Shown: positions 26,580-40,450 of the stretch, piece by piece
Numbering within the stretch: position 1 is the stretch's first letter
How the letters are laid out: each line of letters begins with the position of its first letter
NCBI GenBank assembly: GCA_011634665.1
Contig: WAEK01000023.1
Location: forward strand, 310,001-374,000
Origin: Mortierella sp. BCC40632
Taxonomy: Eukaryota; Mortierellomycota; Mortierellomycetes; Mortierellales; Mortierellaceae
DNA length: 64,000 bases
Reading direction: 5' to 3'
The notes under the pieces: generated by a model
The model's input: only the letters and a program-made list of their open reading frames with translations
Databases searched by the model: none
What the model was told of the DNA's origin: nothing
Position numbers and translations under genes: made by a program

Positions 26580-29500
26580 GTGGAATGGCGGAAGGGCTTG
26601 GTTGGACAAGGCATCAGCAACATTGATAGCACCAAGAAGCGCGCACCGAACAACAAACACCCACTGCAGCATGAGATAGAGGGGAAAGCTGCCGTCCTCT
26701 TTTCTTTTTTCCCTCTCCTTTTCTCTCTTTCCGCTTTTTTTTTTCTCCCAAGCACTGACTTCAATTCTGTCGTATGAAGACAAGCGCGAATGGCCCCAAG
26801 CGGAGGTTGTTTCTCTTGTTCTCTTTGCTGCATGCAGACAAAGAAGCTACAGCAACAACAAAGAAACACACACATACACACACACACACACACATACTCA
26901 TACACACACACACTGCAGAGCCTCGAGTCTGCATGTAACACGTTACAGCATAATAGTGCAACTACACCATGCGGCATCACAGCACTGATTGAAACATGGA
27001 CACTGGACTTTACTGCAAAAAGCGTGAAAGAGACTGGAAGGATGCGCACAGTCCCGGTTGAGCATGAAGGGACACACAGGCGCAGGGGAAAAAAAGTGGG
27101 AAGAAGATGTGTTTGAATAGAGGGTATTCTATTGAAGAATAGAAAGAGGAGGATGTTTGGATCATCGAATAACGAGGTGTGTCTCCTGGGTGAAAGAGCC
27201 TACTTGGACCGACTTGTGCCTGAAAAAAAAAAAAAAACCTAGGCTGGTCATAGCACCTTTGTCCAATCAGGGCTCATGATTGGGAAGGATCGGACGTTAA
27301 CCATTGACGATCGGCCAGATGGTCTAGATATTGTGTTCTTGAAACGTTTCTAACGAGGGCAGTTGGCGGTTTGCTACTCTACCTTTGTCCCTATACCCTA
27401 GAAGGAAAGAAAAAAAAAGGTGAAGTAAGCCAATGGTTGGCGGTCATATTTAAGGAAACGAAAAAAGAAGGATCTGTACTCCTACCCTCTCCCTTTTGCC
27501 TGCACGCACTTGTTCTTGCAGAACAGGCCAACCGAAGTAAAAGGTAAGGAACGATCAGGAATGACCCGCACAATGGCGCAACCCGACCTTCTTTTGGTCC
27601 GCCTCTTTCCTCCCCCTGGATCCTCCTGCCTGCCTTCTCCCTACCCAACAACCCCTAGCCGTCCGCCTTCCCATACCCCTTTGGAGTGCATCCAGGAATG
27701 CACCCTGTCGCATTGCCAAAGAGCTGCTGACAACTTGCTCTTATTCTCGGATATCAGACGCGCAAATGTCAGCGAGAGAGAGAGAGAAAGTAGGCAGGAG
27801 AGTAAAGAGTGCTCTAGAAGAATGGAAGGATTGGGTCAGCAGAGAGCAGAGAGAGAATGGGTGCAGCGGATCGTACTACAACACCCTTGATTTGACCTTC
27901 CAGAGAGAAGTGGTTATCTGTCTCTTCTTCACCCTCTCTCCCACACGCACTCGAACACGAACCGTCATGTCCGACAGAAGCAACAGGGAGTAACCGACAT
28001 GATCTTCTCGACCATCTCCTACTCATCTCTCCTCTCTTCTCTCTCTCTTGCACCCCTCGCCAACCACTCAATCGCCTATTGATTCACTCCACCTTACCCA
28101 TCTCTTTCTCTCTCTTTCTTCCCTGAGACTAGAACGAGAGAAGAGAAAACCACACCAAGTGCCACAGTGTCGGACAAAAAAAAAATATTGGTCTGGTAAG
28201 CAAAATATAGCTCTGCTTACCGGAGTCAGGAACAGAATCTCAATCGCCCATCCAACAAAGCCCCCCCCCCCTCTCCCTCCTTCTCCTCTTCCTCTTCCTC
28301 TCCCTTTTCCCTTTTCCCTTTTTCCCTCTCTTTCTTTCTCTCCTTATTGATGGCACCACAAGCGTCGCTATTCAATCCCCAATAGGGAAGAGATAGTTGT
28401 TTTTCTCAATCATGGATATTTGTTACACCTCAAGGGAGGAGCATCCACACACACACACATCCATGGAGACACAAGCCAGCATCTCGTCGTCATTGTGTGT
28501 CTGCGTGGCCTTTGCTTTTGTGCAAGCTCCTGAAAAAAAATCTGTCCAACTTGACAAGGGCGAGAGAGAAAGAGAGGAAGAGCTTGCATTTGCCAGATGG
28601 TCGATTGAATGAAAGGGTGAACAAAAGTGAGAAAAAGAGGAGAGGACAAAAAAAAAAAAAAAAAAAAGACAAACTCATGATCACCGTGTTCTTCCCAGTG
28701 GGCTACGCTATGTTCGGCCACTATCCGAAGAATGTGCACCCATGGGCGGAGGATAGCAGAGTAGCGTGCGTTTGTGCTTTCAGTTAGGCCCATCCAGGGA
28801 CTAGGCAAAAGAACAAAGCCTTGGGACAAGCCAAGGAGACTTTGAGAGAGATGGGTTTATCCTCGCGTCGATCGTGGATGTCCTTATAAGATCCCTTCAT
28901 GCTCTTTTCTCCCTTCACACTCTTTCCTGTGTCCACCCCCACCTCCTCTCCCCTCTCTTCCATTCCTCTCTCATCCACGGTATTTTCGTTACTCCCTGTG
29001 GCGAACGCGAGCTATTCTCATTATTCAATTGTCGATATCCCAACTGCGCGGTCCCTCTGCCCACCACCTTTCTTCTATCCTCCTTTCTCTACGCTGCCTC
29101 TCCTCCCTCTTCTTCCTCTTCTTCCTTTCCTCTCACCCCTCCCCTTGCTGGACAACACCAGATCACAAGGCAGCCTTTCGCTCTTCTGCCACTTTCCTGA
29201 CAAAAACTGACTCGAATCCTCGGACAGCATAGGTCTTCCTTTCCCCTCCCCTTCCTCCTTCAGAAAGCCCTACGAGTCCAGTTTCCAACCAGAAAGGTAA
29301 TGCTGACAATGAATTCTGAGTACGGTTGACGACCTGGGGTCCCTCTCTATCTTTGCCTTCAACTAGGACGCTCTCATAGTGCTGTTCGCTCTGCCTACTT
29401 CGCTATCGTCCTTTCTTCTCCTTCCCTTCTCCTTTTCCCAACTCTTGTTGGTTGGTTGGTTGGTTCATTCATGTGGTCAGCCAATATGCCAATCCCAACT

Positions 29501-30708
29501 GTTTTCTCTTTTTCGTGATCTATCTAAAAGGACCCGTCTCTGGGCACAATGTCGGTCAGAAAGAGAAAACAAAAGAAAGAGAGCTGTGTCGTTCACAATC
29601 TCTGGACCCTTTTTTTTTCTTTTTCTTTTTTTTTTTTATGACGTGAGAGCCATTCTGCATGGTGCCTGCATGGTGCCTGCAATGGAGCCCTGCGGCAGGC
29701 CCAAGCGCCATTAGCCATCCTGCATCTACCAACCTTGGCGCCTCTGCCTTGGGTGAGGGATACTCCCAGCACGCGCGTCCTCTTTTTTTTTTTTTCCTCC
29801 CTCCGTGTAGGTTTTTTCTTTCTACATCCAACCGTAACTGCTAGAACGAATAGCAATGGTTTGAGGCAAGCGAGACTGAAATGGACACAGGGTGTCTCTC
29901 TTATTCCAACTTTGGGCCAAGATGCAGATGCACACCCTTGGACCCCGAAGGACTGTTCAACAGTCAGGCTTTTCACCCGTAGCACCTGTTATCTCTCCAT
30001 CCCCCTTCTTCCGACTATCCAGACACGCATACGCGATACCTGTTCTAATTCCGGCCCTCTTCAGCCCTTCTTGTGTATTTTGTTCGCGAATCGATAGACT
30101 GATACACTCCCTCTTTCTTTTTCTCACTTTCTCACTTCTCACTTTCTTTGTCTCCCTGACATACAATCTCCCTAGACCAAGGTCTGTAGGTTGGCCAAAA
30201 AAAAAAAAAAAATAGCCCTTCGGCAGTTTTCATTCTCCACAACCACATTATTGCCTACATTCTCTTGTGTTTGCTGTCCTGTCCGATTCGTTCCTTCTGT
30301 TGCTGTGCACTTCCAGCTTCTTTCCGGCCTGCTCAAGGTAACAAAAAAAAAGCTAAGGATAGGCTATGAAAAGAAATATATATGCATCCCATGGTCCTAC
30401 CCCACCGGATCTCGCTTCGACTCTTTTTTTATTTTCCTCCTCTCTCTCGCTCTTTCTCCTCTCTCTCTCTCTTTCCCTTTTCTCTTTCTCCTTCACAAAC
30501 ACGCACACGCACTCACACACACACTTACGCATTTTGTTCCCGCGCCATTGTTTCTCTCCTTCTATTTTGCTGTTCGTTTGCCAGTTGTGCTCGCTTTCAA
30601 CTCCGTTCAGACCACTAGCCGACAAAGCCCAGAGCAACGCTCATTGTGTTTCCACCTTGCTCCTCTCCCGCGACCCTCCTCTAGCACAACTTCCTTAGCA
30701 AGTTTCAA
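23621..30708. other. 7.1-kb gene-poor region between Med16 and Myb genes
   Basis: I find no supportable gene on either strand. It holds many short microsatellites: GA/GT near 24185-24231, CT near 24411-24456, CA near 26868-26893, GGTT near 29447-29466, a three-unit CATGGTGCCTG-like repeat near 29658-29681, plus poly-A/T runs. The last kilobase is CT-rich (30420-30500) and probably belongs to the Myb promoter or leader. A large regulatory region, non-coding transcripts or 5' leader exons remain possible. Confidence 0.5.
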
Positions 30709-32209
30709 ATGAACTCAATCTCAACGCCGACTCGCCAGATGCCCCCTCAAGACGAACACAACGCCATGCATCCTGCACATGCACATGCATCCGTGCATGT
30801 ACCCGTTCACAAGCACCACCACCAGTACCACCATTTTCCACAGCAGCAGCAGCAACCGTTCCAGCCCCAGCACCCATTTCAACAGCAGCAACAGCAGCAA
30901 CATGGGCATATCCACCATGGGCGCAACTCGAGTCAAGGCTCACCTCATGCTCCACCTCAACCACAAAACAACCATACTGGGCACCATGGCCATCACCCAT
31001 ATCATGGCCGACATGGAGACGAGATGTCCAGCTCTCCTCCTCCACACCCATTCCCGCTCCCTCCACATGCGGACGGGCACTCTGTCCCACAGGGTTCACG
31101 ATCGCAGGAGATGCAAGAAGAGTCTGTACACCCATTGCACCATCAACAGCAACAGCATATTCTCCGTCTCCATCAGCAACAACAGCAGCAGCAACAGCAT
31201 CTGAGGCAAGCATCGCTGCCGGAGCATAACCACATTCAATATCTGTCCCACCCACCCACCTCGACAACAACAACAACTTCATCATCTTCATCATCCTCCA
31301 CAACAGTACATCCGAACCATCATCATTCAATGCATCAGAAGCAATTCTCTGCTCCATCGGTCCTTCCTGGCGGGATCGATGGTTCCACCTCAAGCCACTC
31401 TGTCAACGGTGCACAAGCCATGAATGGAGGAGGTAACAGCAGCAGCGGCAGCAGTAGCAGCAGCAGTAGCAGTAGCAACAGCAGCAACAGCAGCGGTCTG
31501 TACCACCTTTCTTCCTCTTCTACTTCTCCATCTTCCTCCACTGTTGCCGATCTTCATCTTGCACGTCCACATGTCCAATCCATCGGTCCGCTGGCACAAC
31601 GATCCTCAAAACCTATGTCTCAACAACAACAGCAACAGCAGCAGCAGCAGCAGCAGCAACCGCCACAGCAACAGCAGGTCTCTTTATCAAACCAAGTGAT
31701 GACAGGACATTCACATCCTCATTCATCTGGACTAGTTCATCCTCTGTATCATCATCATTCTCATGCACCGTTGCATGGCCTAGGCCAGGGTCAAAGCGTA
31801 CATTCTACGGGACCTACGTCAAACCATATGGAATCTGAAGGCACGTCGGATGGAGAATCCGCTTCCGAGGGGGCCCAGTGGACGCGCCACGAGGTAATGT
31901 GTTAAATTGCGCCCTAAAAAGAAATCTAATCTTGGGGGGGAGGTAGCTCAATCTTATTTTTTTTTCTTCTCTTTGCGTTCTCATTTTCTATTTTGCGTGG
32001 TGTGAGCACGAGGAAAGGAGGAAGAGGGAGGGGGTGAAAAAAGAAATAGAAGAGAGAATGAGCGAGATGACGAACGGGTGGAATTGACCGTGGGCGGCGA
32101 GAGCAAGGGGAGGGAGGAGAAAGAAAGAGAGAGAGAGAGGCAGCGATGAAGCTGGGATGTGCGTGAGCAAATGACCCAAATGAAGGGGGCGTGCGTGTGT
32201 TTCCTCTCT

Positions 32210-32254
<45 letters not shown>

Positions 32255-35200
32255 AATATGTGTAAGCAAATGGGGCAAATAGAGAGAGAAAAAGAGATGC
32301 ACTATGAGCAGGCGACTGAAGATGGAGAGGAGGGAAGGTGGGACGGGATAGGGAGAGGACGATTTGCAATGAATAGGTTCTACTGCAGGTTTGTTTGGAT
32401 CGCATGTGGGACAGCCATCCGCCTGTTCATTTTCGTTCTTTGGTTTGGGATGGCTCTGCCCTGGCGGAGCAGCTGGTAGAGGCGCGCCAATGTGTGTGTA
32501 TGTGTGTGTGTGTGTGTGTGTATGTATGTTTGAATTGTGTGTTTGTGTGTGTGTTTTTGTGTGTTGGAGCTGTTGGGTTTGTGTGGTGGTGGAAGACGAG
32601 TGGAGAGAGAGAGAACAAGAGCAAAGAGGGAGAAGCCGAGTGTGGTTTTCATACGCACTCGCGCACTGGCCGATGTATCAAAGTCATTCGCTTCTAGCGA
32701 CTCTTTCGACCGAAAGAGAGCGAGTGCAACCATGTTCATCGACCGAGATCACGATGGGCGTAGGGGACAAATGGCCCAACGCCGATAAAGGGGCAGCAAG
32801 CACTGCATTGAGAGAAAGAGAAGAAGAGACAGAGAGAGAGAGAGAGAGAGACAGATGTACGAAGGATTGCAGCACCAGTCTTTTCTTCACTCTTCTTTCC
32901 TCCTCCCCCCAACCCGAGAATGTCTCCATATCGATGAGGACGTGATGGGTCTACACAAGGTTTTCTTGGGGGAGTCGAGATTAACTTTGTGCGGGGTAGA
33001 TCGCTGCTGAGCCATCCACAGCCATCCAGGGCCGCTTTCTTTCCGACCCCACTCTCTTTCTCTTTCTCTTTCTCTTTCTGCACCGCCTCTGGTCCCACCA
33101 TTGCCCAATGCCACGTCTCCGGTTGGGTTGCGCTCCTCTGTCGGAGAGAGAAGGCGGCCCTGGAATCCCACAGACGCGACGTGTTTCAGACGAGACGCGC
33201 CTTCCCGGCAGGTTATTGAGAATAGAGTCCGCTTCCTCCGGGGAGGAGGGCGGATAGGACAGAGAGCTGGCTGAATTGGGCTGACCTGAGCAAGGCAAAG
33301 TGGGCAGGTGAACACTGGGAAGGAGAGAGGGAGAGAAGAAGGGATGAGAGAGAAGAGAGAAGGAAGGGAAGAAGGGGGGGGGGAGAGGGAGGGAACGAGC
33401 GAGCAAGGCGGATGTTGTCGCCAACAATGTCGCATGCGCATGCTCCTCTTCTTTCGGCCTCTTCTCATGAGAGTTGCAGGCGTTTCCCCCTTGTGTCCCA
33501 TTGTGCGGTGACGCACATTGTTTGCCACCTGCATTGCATTGCAGCTTGCCCTCTCTTTTCTCTCTCTCTCTCCTGTGTGCCTGTGTGTCTGCCTGTGTGG
33601 ATGTGTGTGTATGTTTTGTGTCCGCTCCGCTTCCCTCATCGGTCCACCTTCTCCTCCCCGCGGTCGAGAGTAAAGTTGGCCCTGATGGTGGTCTTTCCAT
33701 CGGTCATCGCCATCGGTCATCGCCAAGGCGGCTCAGAGGACCAGCCCTCAGCGATGGACGAACAACAGACCGATGCCCTCCCCCCCTATTTCTCGTTTTG
33801 TCCGTTTCTTTTCTCCTCCTGTTTCTTTTTTCTCTTTCTTTCTCTCTTTGTCACCATCCGACATCCCTGTCCGTCGACTCTCTCCCCATCCCTCCTTCCC
33901 TCCCTCCCTCCTCACACATACACACACAATCACCCATCTCTTGTCTTTTCAGGCACCCATCAATTGCCCTACCGCCTCGCTCTGTCCCCCACAACTCCTC
34001 ATCGACATTCCCCGCGCTCTGCCACCTACTGCTTGCAAACCCTTGTGCATCTCTTTCACTCTTCCACTCTTTTACTCTTCCCCTTCTTCTCCTTTTCAAC
34101 GGTACGAGTTCTGAGGCCTTATTATCTGGTTCCTGAACTCTTTTTTTTTTCATTCCCCTTTCCTCCTTTCTCAAACTCAATGCGCGAGTGACTCCTCACT
34201 TCCGAAGTGGACCCCCACCACCACCACCACCACCACCACTAGCACTTGGTCCCCATTGGAGGATACATTCGTCTGGCTGCTCATGGTTGGGTCCGAAGGA
34301 AGAGAGAAGGTGGAAAAGAAAAAAGAGAGTGTATTGTCCGGGCAATGAATTCTGCACATGTCCAACTCGGACCATCTGCCCAGGACGTGCAGAGCATACC
34401 CCAGACTCCCCTCTCCATCTGTGCCGGCGAGGTCAATGCAGAGATCCTACGTCTGACCACCCTGCGCCTCTTCGGCCGACCTGCACTCTCGCTTCTTCAC
34501 CGCCCACACAGCGTTCGCCCGCGGCTCAGAAGAAGCTCTCAACAACACACACACCGCACGAACCCACTGTCCATCCGTTGGCCCAACGGGCACCACAAAA
34601 AAAAAGCGGGCTTGCGCACAAAATCCCAACCTTGCGAACGCTTTGTGTTCCCACATTAACACATGACTCTGCATCTTTGTCTTTTTTATTTTTTTTTTTC
34701 TTTCTTCTTCCCCTCGCCGCTTTCCGCCCTCTGCCTTTTCGCTTCCCATTCCGCTCTTTCCTTCCCTCCTCTCTCCCTGCCACGCGCTACCCGTTCCGCG
34801 GACCTGCTTCTGCTTTCTTTCTCTTTCTCTCTCCACTCTTTCAACACCAACGCTGAAACCCTCCCGTCCTATAGGATTCACTGCTGAGCGACGCGGTTGT
34901 CAAGTTTAACGGCAAAGCCTGGAAGAGAATCGCTGACTACTGCTTCCCCGACGGATCCCGAGATAAAGACCAGTGTCTCCAACGTTGGCGCATGATATCC
35001 AAGCCAAGATCGATCAAGGGGCCCTGGACCCCTGAGGTACATATTACAAATTGTGCAAGCCCATCCCTATCGATCCCCCACCTTCACCCCTCGTCTGCAT
35101 GTACTTTTCTGTTTCTGCTCACAAAAGTCTATGTTTGCTCTGTTCTGATCATGGGCTGTAGGAGGATCGCCAATTGAAGGCGCTTGTAAACGAACTGGGT

Positions 35201-37557
35201 GCTGAGAAATGGGTGCTGATTGCAAGTCGACTCGGCTCCCGCACAGGCAAGCAATGCCGAGAGCGATGGCATAACCATCTTGACCCGACGAGTAAGTGTG
35301 GCTGGTGGAATTCGGCAGGTGGTGAAAATGGGAAAAGGGGAAAAGGGGAGTGGGAAAAAGGAAGAAAAAGAAAAGAAAAGGAACGGCCCTTTCCTTCCCG
35401 TGTGGTCGAACCGTTCTGTGGTTTCTTGGCTCGGGTTGTCCCTCTTCCCTCCGCGCCCCCATCCCTTCCCCTATGTTTACTTTGTGCCCTGTTCGGTGAG
35501 ATGTGAGCTAACCCCTGTTCTTATGTGCACCGTCCTCTCCCTCTCTCCTGCTTTTCACCCCTACCCCACCCCCACTCTTTGCTCCAATTCTATCTTGTCG
35601 CATGCTCCACACTTGGTATCGTTTAATGTTGCAGTCGATAAGTCGCCATTTACTGCCAAGGAGGACGAGCTCATCTTCAAGCTCTTTGCCCAATTGGGAT
35701 CCAAATGGGCCGAGATGTCTAAGCTTATGCCTGGAAGACCCGATAATGCGATCAAGAACCACTTTAACACGTCCATGCAGCGCAAGCGAAGACGGCTTAG
35801 TCTACAAGACCCGACTGGTAAGCAACAAAAAAAAATAGTCTCTTTGGAAAATAGCAACAACAACAAAAAAATTTTTGTGCGCAAAGGGCTCTGCACGAAT
35901 CCCCCAAAAGCATACGACTTGCTTACACACCACATCCCTTGGCCTGATCGATCCTTAGAACTCCAAACCAAGTTCAGCGACCCGTGCTCAGGTAGCGGCG
36001 CAACCTCGCCCATCGCCTCGCCCACCTCAGCCACTTCACCCACGGTGCTCCGCTCGAATCGGTTCGACCCCTACGGTAAGCTCATCCAATTCCTTCTTGT
36101 CATCAGGAACTATGCGGCCTAAGCGCCTTTCCTTTCCGAAGAGACTTATCACTGACCTTTGCAAAAAATCTCCGCGCCCACACTACCAAAATGCCCTTTT
36201 CCCACAACCTCCATCTTTTCCCTCTTGTGCAAACTCAACAGAGCGCCGACATTCGATGCCCTCGCTCGAATTCTCACCAAAGGCTCAGACCCACCATGGC
36301 CAGGGCCAAGCTCCCCATAGTCACAATGGTTCGCGCGACTTTTCCGCCGACCCAGCGTCGCGCTCCTTCCAGTACCAGCATCAGCATCAGCCACAACCCA
36401 ATGGATCCTCTGGCGCCTATCCCCGCACCATCCCCACTCCACCAAAGACTCCTGACGCCAAGATGTCACTAAAGTTTGCCTCGAACATGTCAAGGTCGGT
36501 TTCTTTGGGCTCATCCGATCGTCCTACCCTCCCTGTGATGGGTCCTCCACCACCCCCACACTCTCACGGCTATGGTCATTTGGGTCCAATGCGACCCAAC
36601 CTCCCAGGAATTGCAACGGTCCACAAACCATACCAGCACACGCCTCCTCCTTCATACCACTCCAACGGCGGCAGTTACTCGCATACATCTCCACCCCCCA
36701 TGTCATCCAGCCAATCCTCGAAATTGGGACGGTCCGTCTCGCTTGGAGGACAGTCGCAGCATTATAGTCCTCCAGAACATCCACACTCGCCATCTTATTC
36801 TGGACACCCTTCGAACCAATGGCCATCCAATCACCGAGGGGGTACTGAGCCTCCACAGCGATCACCCGAGATTGACCCGTTCTCAGCCTTGGCTGAGTTG
36901 GCCAACTTGGCGGAGCATCATCGTGAGATGCCGAGCAAGGGTTATGGAGAGATGGAACATGAGGAAAGACATCGTGGGGGCGAAGCCATGTCACGCTCAG
37001 GATCGGGATCTGGACCAGATCTGGCAGATGTTGAGGATGCAGTGATCAAGACCATGATCGAGCGACCTTTGCCTCCTCCCTCCAACATGTCTCGACGAGT
37101 CTCGACGTTGGGACATGTCAAGGAAGAGGAGCAAGAGCATGGTGAAGATGGAGAAGAGCCTTTGGGACATCATCATTATGCGAACCAGGCTCAGCAATAC
37201 CCTCAATTGCCATACCATAGTAGTCGCCAACAGCATTCGTATCATGTTGATGCGAGAGCGAGCACTGCTTCTCCCATTGGACGAAACTATAGTCGAAATG
37301 ATTTTGGGTCAATGGGATACCGTTCAAAGCGACTTTCGATGGATTTGACGACTTCGGAGCCAACCTCGGAACGAGAGGATGATGATGAGGATGGAGATGA
37401 AGATCATGGCCGATATGGAGGCAGTAGTAGTCGAATGGGCTTCAGGCGGGAGTCTCCACCGAATGCGGCCTATTTTGCTATGCGACGAGGATCTGTGCGG
37501 GAGTTGATGGCCATTGATAACCTGTGCCTGAGTTCCGAGGAAGTTGAGCGCTGTTAA
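30709..37557 (+). CDS. R1R2R3 Myb transcription factor
   Basis: c-Myb-type DNA-binding regulator, 1019 residues, six phase-consistent exons: 30709-31893, 34875-35036, 35162-35291, 35635-35817, 35992-36075 and 36242-37557. Exon 1 encodes 390 residues of low-complexity sequence (His, Gln and Ser runs) and ends inside repeat R1 with QWTRHE. Repeat R1 (about 391-437) continues with [20 protein letters not shown] and QCLQRW. Repeat R2 (about 446-495) has [33 protein letters not shown]. Repeat R3 (about 497-549) has [33 protein letters not shown]. In R3 the first and third Trp are Phe. A basic patch (KRKRRR) follows. The 440-residue C-terminal exon is Ser/Pro/His-rich with an acidic [10 protein letters not shown] patch. 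Three-repeat Mybs control cell cycle and differentiation genes in other eukaryotes; the target set here is unknown. Confidence 0.9.
31894..34874 (+). other. 2,981-nt intron inside Myb repeat R1
   Basis: Donor GTAATG after His-Glu, acceptor CCTATAG, phase 0. It carries CT (about 32215-32251), GT (about 32492-32520), GA (about 32834-32853) and CAC (about 34212-34239) repeats. No convincing exon lies inside. The rejoined R1 sequence matches the Myb consensus, which confirms the ends. Confidence 0.8.
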
Positions 37558-38891
37558 GAGCAAGTGTTGCGCCTTTTTTTTTTTTTTTTTTGTTTGTGTT
37601 TGTTTATTTTATCCTCTGTATAGTTCGGAAGAGTGGAAGGGGAGTGGGATGATCGGTCAAAAATTTTCCTCTTTGCCTCTTTTTTTGGGGAAGAAGGAGG
37701 AAGGAGGAAGGGGTTGAGCACCAGTATGGATACCCCTTTTTTTGCCACTGCACTTTTTTGACTTTTTTTTTTTTTTCTTTTTTTCCCTCTTTTTTCTTTT
37801 TTTTTTTTTTTTTGGGAATGTTGAGTCTCTGCATTTGGAGTCCCATAAGGGATTTTTTCCCCTCTCTTTCTCTCTTTTTTTTTTCTTTCTGTAGATAACC
37901 CATCTTTTTCACCTCTCACCTCACCTCCTCCTCCTCTCCACACCCACCCTTCTCATATTTCAAATCAATTTCCCATCCTTTTTTTTTTTTTTTTACTCCA
38001 TACCAATGCATAGTTCAGCTTTTTCTTGTCTCATGGTTTCTGTTTCTCTCTCTCTCTCTCCTGTCCCTCTCTTTTTGTTGTTGTAGTGTGTGTGCCTTTG
38101 TCCGTGTGTAGCTCTCATTTGTTCAAAATAAATGTAAAAAAAAAAAAAGTACAATCCACACGGCATTGACTATCGGTAACGCGCTTTGGGCACGAAATTG
38201 ACAACAGTGCAACTAGACGGAATGGGTCAATTTTTTTTTTAGGTCGGAAGGACAAAGGGTAAATTCCACCGCCAATGATCGATCAGCACGTCCGTCGGGA
38301 AAGTGAGAGGCTGCTGGACTACGTAGTAGGGACACACAGAGAAAAGAGGTTTGGGTGGAACCCTCTTCCACCCCCCCCCATGTCCACCTTCTCTCCCCTC
38401 CTTCCTTCTCTCCTTTGCTCTCTCTCTCTCTCTCCTTCCCCCCTCTCCCGCCCCTCGCCCCCTCCTTCAACGGTACTGATCGGGTTGTTGCTCTCTCTCT
38501 CTCTCCCGCCCAACAATGAACTCGCGATACAGCCCATGCAATGTTTAAAAAAAAAAAAAAAACTCCATTGTGGAGGAAGCTGTGCATTTAACCGGGTATT
38601 AGGAATCGAGAGCAAAAGCAAACCATTTTTTTTTTTTTTTTTTTTTGGGTGGGCTCGCCGAAAAAAAAAAGCACCCAATCAATGAATGCATTCCTCCTCC
38701 TCCCGTCCCATTCCTAGAAGAGTCGATCCGGGTCGACTAGGCAGACATTTGGTCTTGGGAAGAAAGAGGAGGAGGAAGGAAGGAAAATAGGAGGGTATGG
38801 TGGTCGAAGCCAACACTATGGAAACACTATGGAAATCTTGAACAAAAAAGCTCGTTTCAAAGTACTTACTAAAAGACTAAGGACTAGATCG

Positions 38892-38922
<31 letters not shown>

Positions 38923-40450
38923 CTGACTGGAAGGTTGTCATGTTCAATGGCAGTGCACTCCATCTCCTTTTCAAAAAGAAAGAGAGAGAAAGAAAAGACA
39001 GAGCCCTTGTACTCTCAATAGCTATGATCATGGGGTTACGCACGACACCCGAGGTTAGAAATACAACAACAACATCTAACATGAACACGAAAGCGAGTGT
39101 GTATGTGTGTAAGAGAGAGATGGGGGAGGAAGAGGAAACGTGATGGACTTTTTTTTTTTTTCGGTCATCGAGATTTTGGTAAAGGTTCTTCAAAGTGCAC
39201 TCCACAGTTAGAGATCGACCACCTTTTTTTGGGGGGAAGAGGCGTGAGAGGGAGACAGACATAAGGTTTCGATTTTTTTTTCTCTGGATGCTATGCGGTG
39301 GCGATAGACTTTATTTCATGAATTTCGCAGGATAGACGAGAAAAAAAGGCTTCTTGATCCTTAAAAAAAAAAAAAAAAAAAAAAGTATGGCACTCTTTGT
39401 TTGAAGTGGAATTAGGTTGTGGGTTAGAGAGCAGGAGGGGAAAAAAGAGACGGGACGGTGGGATGTATCCATTACCGTGGACTGGGAAGAGAGGAGGTGG
39501 ATATAGCATTCAAGACATTCTTGTCTGGTGGATAAATGTTGTGTCGAAAACAAGGTTCTCTCTCCATAGACAACGAAATGCCAGCGGAACAAATTCTGTA
39601 CTAAGCTTGAAGTCTTGGTTCACATCCATAATACCTAGAACTCCCCCCCCCCCACCACCCCTCTTCCTCCTCTTCTTGGCAATGATTTGGATGATTCTGA
39701 GTGCCTGCTCGCTGGGCGTTTCCATCACTTCTGATACGACTCACTCTTAAAAAAAATACAGTATGCCAAGATAAACAAGTCCACTTAAAAGTGATGGGGT
39801 CATAGTGTTGCACCAGCGGTGAATAGATGTTAACAAATGACAAGACTTGATACACACCGTCAAGGGACAGTAGGCCGCATAGCAAGCATACAAGTAAGCA
39901 AGCAAGGCGGAACAAATTCATCAACTATTCTGCCAATGCTTTTCTACGCATTGTTGTCAATAATGCAGGGATTCCAACCGCTCTCGCTTTTCGCAATAGA
40001 TTTCTTTTCTCTCTCTTTCTCTCTCTCTCTTTCTCTCATTCTCTCTCTCTCTCTTTTTATCTTTGATGGTTGGATTGGTTGATCCATCGCAGTAGTGGGG
40101 TTTCTAAGGGCACGTGCCGGCCTCTCCTCCCTCCCCTTCCTCTCTTCTTTTTTTTACTACAAGAGCCTCTCCTCACACTCGCTCGGTCTTTCCATAGCAT
40201 CTTCGTCATTTTAAAGGACCAAACGCGAAGAGAAACAGGATTTAGTACGAACAGTTACATTGATACTATATTACACTAAAAGAAACGAAAGAAGAAACTA
40301 TCTGATACTACTTTTTTTTTTTTTTTTTTTTTTCGTATATTTTTTTTTCTTGTCATGTTGGCTTCCCCAGCCCATTTTCATTTTGGTTGACGTTAGTTTT
40401 ACCGGTATCCACGGAGCTGGGGGGAGGGGTGAAGAGGAGTCCTTGGTCCT
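37558..40450. other. Intergenic region between convergent Myb and MATH genes
   Basis: No gene is supported. The first 600 bases are T-rich and probably include the Myb 3' UTR. Further on there are A and T homopolymers (for example about 38891-38917, 39363-39384 and 40313-40333), a CT tract near 40010-40060 and C9/G9 runs. Several medium open frames on both strands lack domains. Confidence 0.5.

Noticed and set aside
39311..39924. Medium minus-strand frames near 39.3-39.9 kb
   Set aside because: No domain, no consistent splice partners, and composition like the surrounding non-coding sequence.
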